Below, one piece after another: positions 22,590 to 30,544 of a stretch of 47,889 nt of DNA (its first letter is position 1; the number at the start of each line of letters is the position of its first letter). Below the pieces are notes generated by a model. The model worked only from the letters and a program-made list of their open reading frames with translations, did not search any database and was not told the DNA's origin. The position numbers were made by a program, and so were the translations under genes. The stretch covers positions 206,993 to 254,881 of the forward strand of contig NZ_BBZI01000007.1 in the NCBI RefSeq assembly GCF_008974245.1, read 5' to 3'. Source of the DNA: Streptomyces abyssomicinicus. GTDB taxonomy: Bacteria; Actinomycetota; Actinomycetes; Streptomycetales; Streptomycetaceae.

Positions 22590-23240
22590 TCATGCCGATC
22601 TCCCCGGACCGGGGGAGGAGGGGGTCCGCCCGCGCACACCGGCCCCGGCGCAGCCCGGTCCCCGGCGCGGGGTGGCCGTCCGCGCAGGTCGGTCCTCCGC
22701 GGCCGCGCGCAGCCGGGCGTACTCCTCGGCCATGGTCGCCAGGGTCCAGTGGGCGTTCAGCCCGCTCGGGTTGGGCAGCACCCACACCCCGGTGCCCCCG
22801 CCCATGACCCGCTCCTGCGGACCCACCGCCGCCTTCCGGTCGCCGAACGCCGCCCGGTACGCCGTGACGCCCAGGACGGCCAGCCAGCGGGGCCGCAGCA
22901 GCTCCGTCTTGGCCTCCAGGATCCGGCCGCCCTCCAGGTACTCCTCGGCGGTCAGCTCGTCGGCCCGCGCGGTCGCCCGCTCGACCACGTTGGTGATGCC
23001 GAGCCCGAAGGACAGCAGTTCCCGCTGCTCCGCGGGGTCCAGCCGCCGGGGCGTGAAGCCGGACCGGTGCAGCACCGGCCAGAAGCGGTTGCCCGGACGG
23101 GCGAAGTGGTGCCCGGTCGCGGCCGTCATCAGGCCCGGGTTGATCCCGCAGAACAGCACGCGCAGGCCGCTCGCGACCACATCGGGGACGATGCGGTCGC
23201 GAGCGGCCTCCAGCTCCTCGCGGGTGAAGCGCGGTGTCAT
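22590..23240 (-). CDS. mug: G/U mismatch-specific DNA glycosylase (Mug family)
   Basis: 216 residues. The Mug/TDG motifs are clear: LFCGINPGLMTAATGHHFA with the GINPG loop carrying the catalytic-site asparagine, PGNRFWPVLHRSGF, and the late motif VLPNPSGLNAHW. Enzymes of this class excise uracil or ethenocytosine opposite guanine, protecting a high-GC genome from cytosine deamination. The last 30 residues are a proline/arginine/glycine-rich tail absent from shorter homologues and probably unstructured. It is 19 bp downstream of purB on the same strand and may be in its transcript. Confidence 0.9.
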   Translation of the reverse strand: MTPRFTREELEAARDRIVPDVVASGLRVLFCGINPGLMTAATGHHFARPGNRFWPVLHRSGFTPRRLDPAEQRELLSFGLGITNVVERATARADELTAEEYLEGGRILEAKTELLRPRWLAVLGVTAYRAAFGDRKAAVGPQERVMGGGTGVWVLPNPSGLNAHWTLATMAEEYARLRAAAEDRPARTATPRRGPGCAGAGVRGRTPSSPGPGRSA

Positions 23241-23259
23241 CGCCGGACCGGACGCCGGG

Positions 23260-24699
23260 TCAGAGGATCGCCCCGGGGGTGTACGCCGCGGCCTGCGGGT
23301 GCCGCTTCACGATCTCCTCCACCCGGGCGACCACCACACCGACCTGGTCGGCGGCCGCGCCCGTGAAGGACAGCTTGTCCGCCATCAGGGCGTCCAGCCC
23401 CGCGCGGTCCAGCGGGACGCGCCCGTCGGCGGCCAGCCTGTCCAGCAGCTCGTTGCGCTCGGCGCCCTGCTCGCGCATGGCGAGGGCGCAGGCCACCGCG
23501 TTCTCCTTGATGGCCTCGTGCGCCTCCTCGCGGCCCACCCCGGCGCGCACCGAGGCCATCAGCACCTTGGTGGTGGCCAGGAACGGCAGGTAGCGGTCCA
23601 GCTCGCGGGCGATCACGGCGGGGAAGGCGCCGAACTCGTCGAGCACGGTCAGGAACGTCTCCAGCAGGCCGTCCAGCGCGAAGAAGGCGTCCGGCAGCGC
23701 CACCCGGCGGACCACGGAGCAGGAGACGTCGCCCTCGTTCCACTGGTCGCCCGCCAGCTCGCCGGTCATCGAGGCGTAGCCGCGCAGGATCACCATCAGG
23801 CCGTTCACACGCTCGCAGGAGCGGGTGTTCATCTTGTGCGGCATCGCCGAGGAACCGACCTGGCCCGGCTTGAAGCCCTCGGTCACCAGCTCGTGGCCGG
23901 CCATCAGGCGGATGGTCTTCGCCAGCGAGGACGGGGCGGCCGCCAGCTGCACGAGGGCGGTGACGACCTCGTAGTCCAGGGAGCGCGGGTAGACCTGGCC
24001 GACCGAGGTGAAGGCCTGGCCGAAGCCGAGGTGGGCGGCGATGCGGTCCTCGAGGCCGGCCAGCTTGCCGGCGTCGCCGCCGAGGAGGTCCAGCATGTCC
24101 TGGGCGGTGCCGACCGGGCCCTTGATGCCGCGCAGCGGGTAGCGGCCGAGCAGCTCCTCCAGGCGGGCGTACGCCACCAGCAGCTCGTCCGTGGCGGTGG
24201 CGAAGCGCTTGCCGAGGGTGGTGGCCTGGGCGGCCACGTTGTGCGAACGGCCGGCCATCACCAGCTCGCCGTACTCGGCGGAGAGCCGGCCGAGGCGGGC
24301 CAGCACGGCGACGACGCGGTCGCGGACCAGCTCCAGGGAGAGGCGGATCTGCAGCTGCTCGACGTTCTCGGTGAGGTCCCGGGAGGTCATGCCCTTGTGG
24401 ACCTGCTCGTGGCCGGCGAGGTCGTTGAACTCCTCGATACGGGCCTTCACGTCGTGGCGGGTGACCTTCTCGCGCTCGGCGATGGAGCCGAGGTCGACCT
24501 GGTCGAGCACGCGCTCGTAGTCGGTGAGGGCCGCGTCCGGCACCTCGATCCCGAGGTCCTTCTGGGCCCGGAGCACGGCGAGCCAGAGCCGGCGCTCCAG
24601 CTTGACCTTTTCCTCGGGGGACCAGAGCGTGGCCAGCTCGGTGGAGGCGTAGCGTCCGGCGAGGACGTTCGGAATGCGGGGCTTGGCGGGAGAAGTCAC
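23260..24699 (-). CDS. purB: Adenylosuccinate lyase
   Basis: 479 residues, full length. The fumarase/aspartase superfamily signature GSSAMPHKMNTRSCE is at about residues 279-293, with the earlier catalytic histidine regions GRSHNVAAQATTLGKRFA and the TSRDLTENV loop. It catalyses two steps of purine synthesis, cleaving SAICAR and adenylosuccinate to release fumarate. The GTG start at 24699 lacks a ribosome site, but a TAGAAT -10 box ends 8 nt before it, so the message is probably leaderless. The mug gene and possibly the AhpD-like gene follow closely on the same strand. Confidence 0.96.
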   Translation of the reverse strand: MTSPAKPRIPNVLAGRYASTELATLWSPEEKVKLERRLWLAVLRAQKDLGIEVPDAALTDYERVLDQVDLGSIAEREKVTRHDVKARIEEFNDLAGHEQVHKGMTSRDLTENVEQLQIRLSLELVRDRVVAVLARLGRLSAEYGELVMAGRSHNVAAQATTLGKRFATATDELLVAYARLEELLGRYPLRGIKGPVGTAQDMLDLLGGDAGKLAGLEDRIAAHLGFGQAFTSVGQVYPRSLDYEVVTALVQLAAAPSSLAKTIRLMAGHELVTEGFKPGQVGSSAMPHKMNTRSCERVNGLMVILRGYASMTGELAGDQWNEGDVSCSVVRRVALPDAFFALDGLLETFLTVLDEFGAFPAVIARELDRYLPFLATTKVLMASVRAGVGREEAHEAIKENAVACALAMREQGAERNELLDRLAADGRVPLDRAGLDALMADKLSFTGAAADQVGVVVARVEEIVKRHPQAAAYTPGAIL

Positions 24700-24707
24700 G
24701 TAACCGG

Positions 24708-24713
24708 ATTCTA
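24708..24713 (-). promoter_or_regulatory. -10 element for leaderless purB transcript
   Basis: TAGAAT on the minus strand ends 8 nt before the purB GTG, placing the expected transcription start at or beside the start codon. No strong -35 hexamer is visible (CGTCGA-like at the expected distance). Confidence 0.5.
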
Positions 24714-24787
24714 CTGTTCGTTCGTGCAGGTCGACGCCGCGGCCCCGTTTGTCGGAACCTCCAGGACGCCGCCCGCCGTCGAGGCAC

Positions 24788-25765
24788 TCACGGCGCGGCG
24801 CGCGGATCGAGCAGTCCTTCGGCCAGCAGGTCGGACCAGAGCCGCTCCGGCACGTCCTTGCGGAACGCGGCCAGATCGGCGCGCACCTCCCGCGCGGAAC
24901 GCATGCCGACGACGATGCCGGCCACCGCGGGGTGCCGCAGCGGAAAGGCCATCGCCGCCTCGGGGAGGGACACGCCGTGCGACGCGCAGACGTCGGCGAT
25001 CCGGCGGGCGCGGCGCAGGACGTCCGGCGGGGCGGCGGCGTAGTCGAAGTAGGCGCCGGGGGAGGGGCGCGGCGTCGCCAGCAGGCCGGAATTGAAGACC
25101 GAGGCGGCCAGCAGCGAGACGCCGCGCTCGGCGCAGGCGGGCAGCAGGCCGTGCGCCGCCCGCTGGTCGAGGAGGGTGTAGCGGCCGGAGAGCATCACCA
25201 CGTCGACGTCGTGCTCGCGGACCAGCCGGGTCAGCATCCCGGTGTCGTGCATCCCCGCCCCGACCGCGCCCACCACCCCCTGCGCGCGCAGCTCGGCCAG
25301 GGCGGGCAGACCGGTGCGCAGGGCGGCCTCGAAGTGCCGCTCCGCGTCGTGCAGGAGCAGCACGTCCACGCGGTCGGTGTCCATCCGGGCCAGCGACTCC
25401 TCGACGCAGCGCAGCACGCCGTCCCGGGAGAAGTCCCACTCCCTGCGGTGCGTGGCCGGCACGGCGAAACTCTCGTCCACGCGTCCGGCGGGGTCCTGGG
25501 GCACCAGGAGCCGTCCGACCTTGGTGGAGAGGGTGAAGTCCTCGCGGGGGAGGTCGCGCAGGAAGCCGCCCAGGCGGCGCTCGGCGTGGCCGACGCCGTA
25601 GTGCGGGGCGGTGTCGAAGAAGCGGATCCCGCATTCCCACGCGGCGGCCAGGGCGCCGGCGGCGGTCTCGTCGTCCAGCGGCTCGTAGAGCCCGCCGAGC
25701 GGCCCGCTCCCGAAACCGAGTTCGGTCACCTCGACCTCGGTGCGCCCGAGCCGACGGGTCCTCAT
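24788..25765 (-). CDS. Aldo/keto reductase
   Basis: 325 residues. The AKR fold is shown by LGFGSGPLGGLYEPL, the Asp/Tyr of the tetrad in FFDTAPHYGVGHAERRLG, the lysine in STKVGR, the histidine in DVLLLHDAE and the late NADPH-binding stretch PAVAGIVVGMRSAREV. The layout resembles D-threo-aldose or L-fucose dehydrogenases, which oxidise sugars with NAD(P), but the substrate is not certain. The ATG at 25765 follows GGGAGGGGAG and is the natural family start MRTRRLGRTEVEV. It lies between purB and a GDSL hydrolase on the same strand, separated from the latter by a hairpin. Confidence 0.88.
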   Translation of the reverse strand: MRTRRLGRTEVEVTELGFGSGPLGGLYEPLDDETAAGALAAAWECGIRFFDTAPHYGVGHAERRLGGFLRDLPREDFTLSTKVGRLLVPQDPAGRVDESFAVPATHRREWDFSRDGVLRCVEESLARMDTDRVDVLLLHDAERHFEAALRTGLPALAELRAQGVVGAVGAGMHDTGMLTRLVREHDVDVVMLSGRYTLLDQRAAHGLLPACAERGVSLLAASVFNSGLLATPRPSPGAYFDYAAAPPDVLRRARRIADVCASHGVSLPEAAMAFPLRHPAVAGIVVGMRSAREVRADLAAFRKDVPERLWSDLLAEGLLDPRAAP

Positions 25766-25862
25766 ACCGCTCCCCTCCCGCCCCGGCACGGCGTGGCCCC
25801 GCGCCGGGGACGAACGTACCCGGCGGGATGCCGCGTCACACCTGCCCGGACGCCGCCGCCCC

Positions 25863-25905
25863 GCCGCCCGCACGGCCCCGGGACGGTCCGGTGCCCGCGG
25901 GCGGC
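25863..25905. terminator. Hairpin downstream of the GDSL hydrolase gene
   Basis: GCCGCCCGC (25863-25871) and GCGGGCGGC (25897-25905) flank a 25-nt interior that contains further GC pairing. It is 6 bp past the stop of the minus-strand hydrolase gene. Confidence 0.5.
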
Positions 25906-25910
25906 CCGGC

Positions 25911-26693
25911 TCACTCGTAGGGCAGCAGGTCCGCCCGCTTGGGGAGCAGGCCGTCGCCCGAGGAGCGGCCGGTGAGGCGGCGGGCGATCCAGGGCAGGAG
26001 GTGGACGCGGGCGAAGCGGGCGTCCGCGACCCGGCGCCGCAGCCACGGGTCCGGCGGGGTCGCCGTCATCGGCACGTGCCAGTGGTGGTCCTCCGGGGCG
26101 TACCCGAGCCCCTGCCACACCGCCTCGGCGACCCGCCGGTGCCCTTCGTGCGTCAGGTGGATCCGGTCCACGTCCCACACCCGGGGGTCGGCCAGCGACG
26201 GCGCCCCGTACAGGTCGATCAGCACCGCCCCGTGGCGGGCCGCCAGCGAGTCGAGGGTCTCGAAGAGGGCCTCCATCCGCGGCCGGAAGCGCTCCATCAC
26301 CGGCCCCCGCCGCCCGGGGCTGCGCATCAGCACCAGCTGCTTGCAGGCCGGAGCCAGCCGCTCGACGGCCTCCTCCAGCAGTCCCGACACCCGTCCCATG
26401 TCGCAGTTGGGCCGCATCGCGTCGTTGAGCCCGCCGACCAGGGTGATCACGTCGGCGCCCATCTCCGCGGCGAGGCCCACCTGTTCGTCGACGATCTGGC
26501 CGATCAGCTTGCCGCGGATCGCCAGGTTGGCGTACCGGAAGCCGGGGCTGCGGGCGGCCATCCTGACCGCGAGGAGGTCGGCCCAGCCGCGGTAGGTGCC
26601 GTCGGGGAGGAGGTCCGACATGCCCTCGGTGAAGGAGTCGCCGAGGGCGACCAGGCTGGAGTACGTGGGAGCGGGATCATTCTGCGTCTGCAT
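25911..26693 (-). CDS. SGNH/GDSL-family hydrolase
   Basis: 260 residues with the SGNH blocks: block I ALGDSFTEGMSD (catalytic serine), block III LVGGLNDAMR (asparagine) and block V DRIHLTHEGHR (Asp and His). No signal peptide is present, so it acts inside the cell, unlike many secreted SGNH enzymes. The family covers esterases, lipases and carbohydrate deacetylases; the substrate is unknown. A TACGAT -10-like element ends 10 nt before the ATG and no ribosome site is seen, so translation may be leaderless or nearly so. Confidence 0.88.
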   Translation of the reverse strand: MQTQNDPAPTYSSLVALGDSFTEGMSDLLPDGTYRGWADLLAVRMAARSPGFRYANLAIRGKLIGQIVDEQVGLAAEMGADVITLVGGLNDAMRPNCDMGRVSGLLEEAVERLAPACKQLVLMRSPGRRGPVMERFRPRMEALFETLDSLAARHGAVLIDLYGAPSLADPRVWDVDRIHLTHEGHRRVAEAVWQGLGYAPEDHHWHVPMTATPPDPWLRRRVADARFARVHLLPWIARRLTGRSSGDGLLPKRADLLPYE

Positions 26694-26760
26694 GGCAGGG
26701 AGAATCGTATCGCCGTCACATACCGCTCAGTCGGTCGCCCTCGGGTGGAGCGGTGGCCGC

Positions 26761-27777
26761 TCAGGCGGCCGGCTGGCCGAACAGCTCCCGCAGGACGTCC
26801 TCCATGGTGACCAGACCCGTCAGCCGTCCGTCGGAGCCCAGCACCGCCGCGAGGTGGGTGCGGCTGCCGCGCAGCGCGGTCAGCACGTCGTCCAGCGGGG
26901 TGTTCTCCCTGACCCGGGCGATGGGCCGCATGTTCTGCACCCGGAACGGCAGGTCGCGCGGCATGGCGTCCAGCGCGTCCTTGACGTGCAGGTAGCCGAT
27001 GATGCGCCGCTCGTCGTCGACCACCGGGAACCGGGAGAACCCGGTCTCCGCGGAGAGCGCCTCCAGCTGGGCCGGCGTGACGCCCAGGGACACGTACCGC
27101 ACCCTCTCCAGCGGCAGCAGGACCTCGCCCACCGGTCGGCGGCCCAGCTTCAGCGCGTCGTTGAGCCGCTCCCGGGCCCGGTCGTCGATGAGGCCGGCCT
27201 CCCGGGAGTCCTTCACCATCTGCGCCAGTTCGGCGTCCGAGAAGGAGGCCGTGACCTCGTCCTTCGGCTCCACCTTGATCAGCTTCAGCAGGGCGTTGGC
27301 GAAGGCGTTGACGGTGAAGATCACCGGCCGGAAGGCCTTGGCGAAGGCCACCAGCGGGGGCCCGAGCAGCAGCGCGGTCCGCACCGGTTCCGCCAGCGCC
27401 ACGTTCTTCGGCACCATCTCGCCCAGCAGCATGTGCAGGTAGGTCGCCAGGCTCAGGGCGATCACGAAGGAGATCGCGTGGCCCGCGCCGGACGGCACGC
27501 CCACGGCGTGGAACAGCGGCTCCAGCAGGTGCGCGATGGCCGGCTCGGCGACCACGCCGAGCACCAGCGTGGACAGGGTGATGCCGAGCTGCGCGGCGGC
27601 CATCAGGGCGGAGACGTGCTCCAGGCCCCACAGCACCCGCCCGGCGCGGCGGTCGCCCTCCTCGGCGTGCGGCTCGATCTGGCTGCGCCGGACCGAGATC
27701 ATGGCGAACTCGGCCCCGACGAAGAACGCGTTGAGGACCAGGGTCAGCAGACCGATCAGCAGTTGTACGGCGGTCAT
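26761..27777 (-). CDS. CNNM/CorC-like membrane protein with CBS pair (second of pair)
   Basis: 338 residues. The N-terminal CNNM/DUF21 domain (about 1-180) has several membrane helices, with FFVGAEFAMISVRRSQIE and HMLLGEMVPKNVALAEP. Two CBS motifs follow (about 205-330), with GFSRFPVVDDERRIIGYLHVKD and THLAAVLGSDGRLTGLVTMEDVLREL. It lacks the C-terminal CorC_HlyC domain found in its partner. Proteins of this class transport or regulate Mg2+ or other divalent cations. Its ATG overlaps the stop of the upstream gene (ATGA at 27774-27777), implying coupled synthesis and probably a heteromeric complex. Confidence 0.9.
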   Translation of the reverse strand: MTAVQLLIGLLTLVLNAFFVGAEFAMISVRRSQIEPHAEEGDRRAGRVLWGLEHVSALMAAAQLGITLSTLVLGVVAEPAIAHLLEPLFHAVGVPSGAGHAISFVIALSLATYLHMLLGEMVPKNVALAEPVRTALLLGPPLVAFAKAFRPVIFTVNAFANALLKLIKVEPKDEVTASFSDAELAQMVKDSREAGLIDDRARERLNDALKLGRRPVGEVLLPLERVRYVSLGVTPAQLEALSAETGFSRFPVVDDERRIIGYLHVKDALDAMPRDLPFRVQNMRPIARVRENTPLDDVLTALRGSRTHLAAVLGSDGRLTGLVTMEDVLRELFGQPAA

Positions 27778-29123
27778 CGGGTCGCTCCCTGTCCCTTCTC
27801 GGCGTCCGCGGCGACGTCGGCCGGCGGGGCGGTCAGCAGGACGCGGGCGGCCCGGTGGCCGGAGGCGTCCAGCACTTCGAGGCGCCATCCGGCGGCCTCC
27901 ACGACGTCCCCGACGGCCGGTATCCGGCCCAGGGCGGTGGCGACCAGGCCGGCCAGCGTCTCGTAGGGGCCGTCCGGAGCGCGCAGGCCGATCCGGGCGA
28001 GCCGGTCGGTGCGCGCCGCGCCGTCGGCGTCGTAGACCGCGCGGCCGTCGGCGTCGGTGCCGGCCGGCGCGAGATCGGGCGTCTCGAACGGGTCGTGCTC
28101 GTCGTGGACCTCGCCCACGACCTCCTCGACGATGTCCTCCAGCGTCACCACACCCGCGGTGCCGCCGTACTCGTCGATCACCACGGCCATGGTGCGGCCG
28201 CCGGACAGCCGGTCCAGCAGCCGCTCGACGGTCAGCGACTCGGGCACCAGCAGCGGCTCGCGCAGCAGCTCCGCCACGTGCACCCGGGCCCGCCGCTCGA
28301 CGGGCAGCGCCAGCACGTCCTTGATGTGCACCGTGCCGACCACCCGGTCCAGGTTCCCCCGGTACACCGGGAAACGGGACAGACCGGTGGCACGCGTCGC
28401 GTTGGCCACGTCCTCGCAGGTCGCCTGGGCGTCCAGGGCGACCACCTGGACCCGCGGGGTCATCACGTTCTCCGCCGTCAGCTCCGCCAGGTTGAGCGTG
28501 CGGACGAACAGCTCGGCGGTGTCCGCCTCCAGCGCGCCCTGCTTGGCGGAGTGGCGGGCCAGCGCCGCCAGCTCCTGCGGGCCGCGCGCGGAGGCCAGCT
28601 CCTCGGCGGGCTCCAGGCCCATCCGGCGCACCACCCGGTTGGCGGTGTTGTTGAGATGGGTGATGAACGGGCCGAAGACGGCGCTGAAGACGCGCTGCGG
28701 CGTGGCCACCTTCCGGGCCACCGCCAGCGGCGCGCTGATCGCCCAGTTCTTCGGGACCAGCTCGCCGACGACCATCAGGAAGACCGTCGACAGGGCGGTG
28801 CCGAGCACCAGGGCCACCGAACTCGCGGTGCCCTCGGAGAGACCGACCGCGCCCAGCGGTCCGGAGATCAGGGCGGCGATCGACGGCTCGGCGAGCATGC
28901 CCACCACCAGGTTGGTAACGGTGATGCCCAGCTGGGCGCCGGAGAGCTGGAAGGTCAGACCGCGGACGGCCTTGAGGGCGCTGTCCGCGCCCCGGTCGCC
29001 CTTCCCGGCCGCGCGCTCCAGCTCGGCGCGTTCGACCGTCGTCAAGGAGAACTCCGCGGCCACGAACGCGCCGCAGCACACGGACAGCAGGACGGCGAGC
29101 AGCAGGAGGAGGACCTCGGTCAC
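27774..29123 (-). CDS. CNNM/CorC-like membrane protein with CBS pair and CorC_HlyC domain (first of pair)
   Basis: 449 residues. The DUF21 membrane domain (about 1-190) has FVAAEFSLTTVERAELE and FLMVVGELVPKNWAIS; the CBS pair (about 215-335) has GLSRFPVYRGNLDRVVGTVHIKD and TMAVVIDEYGGTAGVVTLEDIVEE-type strands; the CorC_HlyC domain (about 350-435) has DGPYETLAGLVATALGRIPAVGD. The GTG at 29123 follows GGGAGGCGACC. Such proteins are annotated as hemolysins in older databases but are better viewed as magnesium/cobalt transport or efflux proteins. The gene is followed by its coupled paralogue; a 295-bp upstream gap holds their promoter. Confidence 0.9.
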   Translation of the reverse strand: MTEVLLLLLAVLLSVCCGAFVAAEFSLTTVERAELERAAGKGDRGADSALKAVRGLTFQLSGAQLGITVTNLVVGMLAEPSIAALISGPLGAVGLSEGTASSVALVLGTALSTVFLMVVGELVPKNWAISAPLAVARKVATPQRVFSAVFGPFITHLNNTANRVVRRMGLEPAEELASARGPQELAALARHSAKQGALEADTAELFVRTLNLAELTAENVMTPRVQVVALDAQATCEDVANATRATGLSRFPVYRGNLDRVVGTVHIKDVLALPVERRARVHVAELLREPLLVPESLTVERLLDRLSGGRTMAVVIDEYGGTAGVVTLEDIVEEVVGEVHDEHDPFETPDLAPAGTDADGRAVYDADGAARTDRLARIGLRAPDGPYETLAGLVATALGRIPAVGDVVEAAGWRLEVLDASGHRAARVLLTAPPADVAADAEKGQGATR

Positions 29124-29350
29124 CGGGTCGCCTCCCCGTGGCCGTGGCGGGAGGAGAACACGCAGGTGAGGCTGCTACTGGGAGGCTCGCCCATGGGCGG
29201 ACGCTCACACACCTTTCGAGAGATTGCCGATACCACCGTGGTCGGTGACACCCCCAGAGTAAAGGACGGGCAAAGTGGCCCTTGGGTGAGGGCCATGACC
29301 CGGACACGAGTACCCGCTCGGCGGCGCGGCATGGGGTGCGTGACGACGCG

Positions 29351-29396
29351 AACCGGCCCCGGCGCCGGCGGACGGGCCGACGGTGCCGGGGCGGTT
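29351..29396. terminator. Hairpin downstream of the NlpC/P60 gene
   Basis: AACCGGCCCCGGC (29351-29363) pairs with GCCGGGGCGGTT (29385-29396) with one bulged base. It lies 22 bp past the stop of the minus-strand NlpC/P60 gene. The rest of the gap up to 29124 has the promoter region of the CBS pair, with a small palindrome at about 29231-29241. Confidence 0.5.
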
Positions 29397-29418
29397 CACG
29401 GGCGGGACGGCCCGCGGG

Positions 29419-29892
29419 TCAGCGCACCCGCCCGTACCAGACGCTCCGGGTCCAGATCTTCTGCAGCCGCACCACGTCACCGCTCTTGGGCGCGTGCCAG
29501 AGCTTGCCCGAACCGGCGTAGATGCCCACGTGGTACACCCCGTACCCCGAATGGAAGAAGACCAGGTCGCCGGGCTTGCGCTTGCCCGCCGCGACGCGGC
29601 TGGTCCGGTTGTACTGCTGCGCCGCCGTGCGGGGCAGGGTCTTCCCGGCCTTCTTGAACGAGTAGAGGATCAGTCCCGAGCAGTCGAACGCGGAGGGACC
29701 GGTGGCGCCGTACCGGTAGGGGGCCCCCTTCTTGGAGGCCGCCACCTTGAGGGCCTTGGAGCCCACGGTGGCCGCCTGGGCCTCGGCGCTGAGGCCGGGA
29801 ACCGCGATGCCGCCTCCGAAAGCGGCGAAGGTCAGGACCGAGGCCGTTCCGGCCCGGGTCAGCAGGGACGGGACGCGATTGAGCACGGTCAT
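29419..29892 (-). CDS. Secreted NlpC/P60 peptidoglycan hydrolase
   Basis: 157 residues. A signal peptide covers about residues 1-40 (VLNRVPSLLTRAGTASVLTF, then GLSAEAQAA). The rest is one NlpC/P60 domain with the catalytic cysteine in YRYGATGPSAFDCSGL, RTAAQQYN, GDLVFFHS and the histidine in YHVGIYAGSGKLWHAPKSG. These enzymes cut peptide bonds in the wall, usually D-Glu-mesoDAP, and act in spore germination and growth. There is no extra wall-binding or coiled-coil domain, so it is a minimal form. The start ATG at 29892 follows GAAGGG; the TTG at 29898 is in frame but worse. A c-di-AMP riboswitch lies immediately upstream, so it should be controlled by that messenger. Confidence 0.93.
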   Translation of the reverse strand: MTVLNRVPSLLTRAGTASVLTFAAFGGGIAVPGLSAEAQAATVGSKALKVAASKKGAPYRYGATGPSAFDCSGLILYSFKKAGKTLPRTAAQQYNRTSRVAAGKRKPGDLVFFHSGYGVYHVGIYAGSGKLWHAPKSGDVVRLQKIWTRSVWYGRVR

Positions 29893-29902
29893 GCGCAACC
29901 CT

Positions 29903-30054
29903 TCGACAGCCGCCTGTGAAGGATGACCTGTCGGATTCGGGCCGCGAAGTAGCCCGGCCGCCGTGCGGCGGCTTCACCCCAAGGACCGCCCGGAACGAAG
30001 TCCGGCGGCCCGTCGTGCTCGGGTCCTCCACTCCTGCCGATCCACTCCTGTCGA
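29903..30054 (-). ncRNA. ydaO-type c-di-AMP riboswitch
   Basis: Read on the minus strand, the leader of the NlpC/P60 gene holds the signature blocks of ydaO/yuaA RNAs in order: GGAGGACCCGAG (5' part), TTGGGGTGAAGCCG (complement of 29969-29982), CCGAATCCGACAGG (complement of 29927-29940), then AGGCG and GTCGAAGG. The outer stem P1 is TCGACAG (30048-30054) with CTGTCGA (29903-29909). The GAAGGG ribosome site (29899-29904) overlaps the 3' side of P1, so ligand binding could hide it. ydaO riboswitches in actinomycetes commonly precede rpf and NlpC/P60 genes. Confidence 0.86.
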
Positions 30055-30172
30055 CCCGTCGCCCGGCCGGCGGCAGGATTCGGCGTCCGCCCGGGCCGCC
30101 CCGCCGCTGCGGCGAGGGCTTGTCGTCGGGAGGATCTTCACGTACTCGGTGCCCGGGATCATCCGCTGACGG

Positions 30173-30219
30173 CGTGTTGTGCGCTTCGTCACCCCTGCGC
30201 CGTTCGGGTGGACAACACG
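30173..30219. repeat. 8-bp inverted repeat in the NlpC-ureA region
   Basis: CGTGTTGT (30173-30180) and ACAACACG (30212-30219) are exact complements 31 bp apart, upstream of the riboswitch. They may be an operator for a looping regulator or chance. Confidence 0.35.
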
Positions 30220-30437
30220 GGATGTGTCCCTCGGTAACCACACCCGGCGAGGCGCTCACCAGGCCAGGAGCGGCCGGCTCCGCCCGCCGTCCACGCGGCG
30301 CGGGCAAATCGGGGGGTCCGTCGGACGGAGGAGCGTCTACGCCGAACGACGGTACGCCGTACGGCCCGTCCGGGTGGAGCGCACCGGGGTGGCGGCGGTG
30401 CCACGACCGGGGGCACGCGGTGCGCGCGCCGCCGCAC

Positions 30438-30457
30438 GGCACGGGCGCGCCCGTGCC
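30438..30457. repeat. Perfect 20-bp palindrome upstream of ureA
   Basis: GGCACGGGCGCGCCCGTGCC lies 18 bp before the GlnR-like box of the urease operon. It could be an operator or a transcription barrier for divergent transcripts. Confidence 0.5.
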
Positions 30458-30474
30458 CGCCCGCCACGGCGTCG

Positions 30475-30506
30475 TTAACGCCCCCGAAACGAGGCGCCAC
30501 TAGCCT
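30475..30506 (+). promoter_or_regulatory. GlnR-like box and promoter of the urease operon
   Basis: TTAAC (30475-30479), six bases, GAAAC (30486-30490) matches the GlnR half-box pattern gTnAC-n6-GaAAC at all but one fixed position. A TAGCCT -10-like element is at 30501-30506. ureA has been reported as a GlnR target in Streptomyces coelicolor. The box lies over the -35 area, which would suit repression, but the direction is inferred. Confidence 0.6.
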
Positions 30507-30544
30507 CCTGGGACGCGTCGGGGGCGACGAGACGAGGGGGCGCC

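Larger units (their letters stand above)
30055..30474. other. Long NlpC-ureA divergent region
   Basis: About 420 bp lie between the riboswitch and the urease promoter. Beside the listed inverted repeats, I see no gene with convincing codon bias or ribosome site. A -10/-35 pair for the riboswitch transcript could not be fixed. Confidence 0.5.

Noticed and set aside
22540..25095. Long plus-strand open frame opposite mug and purB
   Set aside because: Both minus-strand genes have complete family motifs; the plus-strand translation is a repetitive shadow.
26761..29307. Possible fusion of the two CNNM proteins in one long frame
   Set aside because: The upstream part of this frame is not the CNNM frame; the real upstream gene is in another frame with a GTG start and an ATGA overlap.
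29124..29350. Magnesium riboswitch (M-box or ykkC-like) upstream of the CNNM pair
   Set aside because: I could not find the conserved blocks of any known metal riboswitch in this gap.
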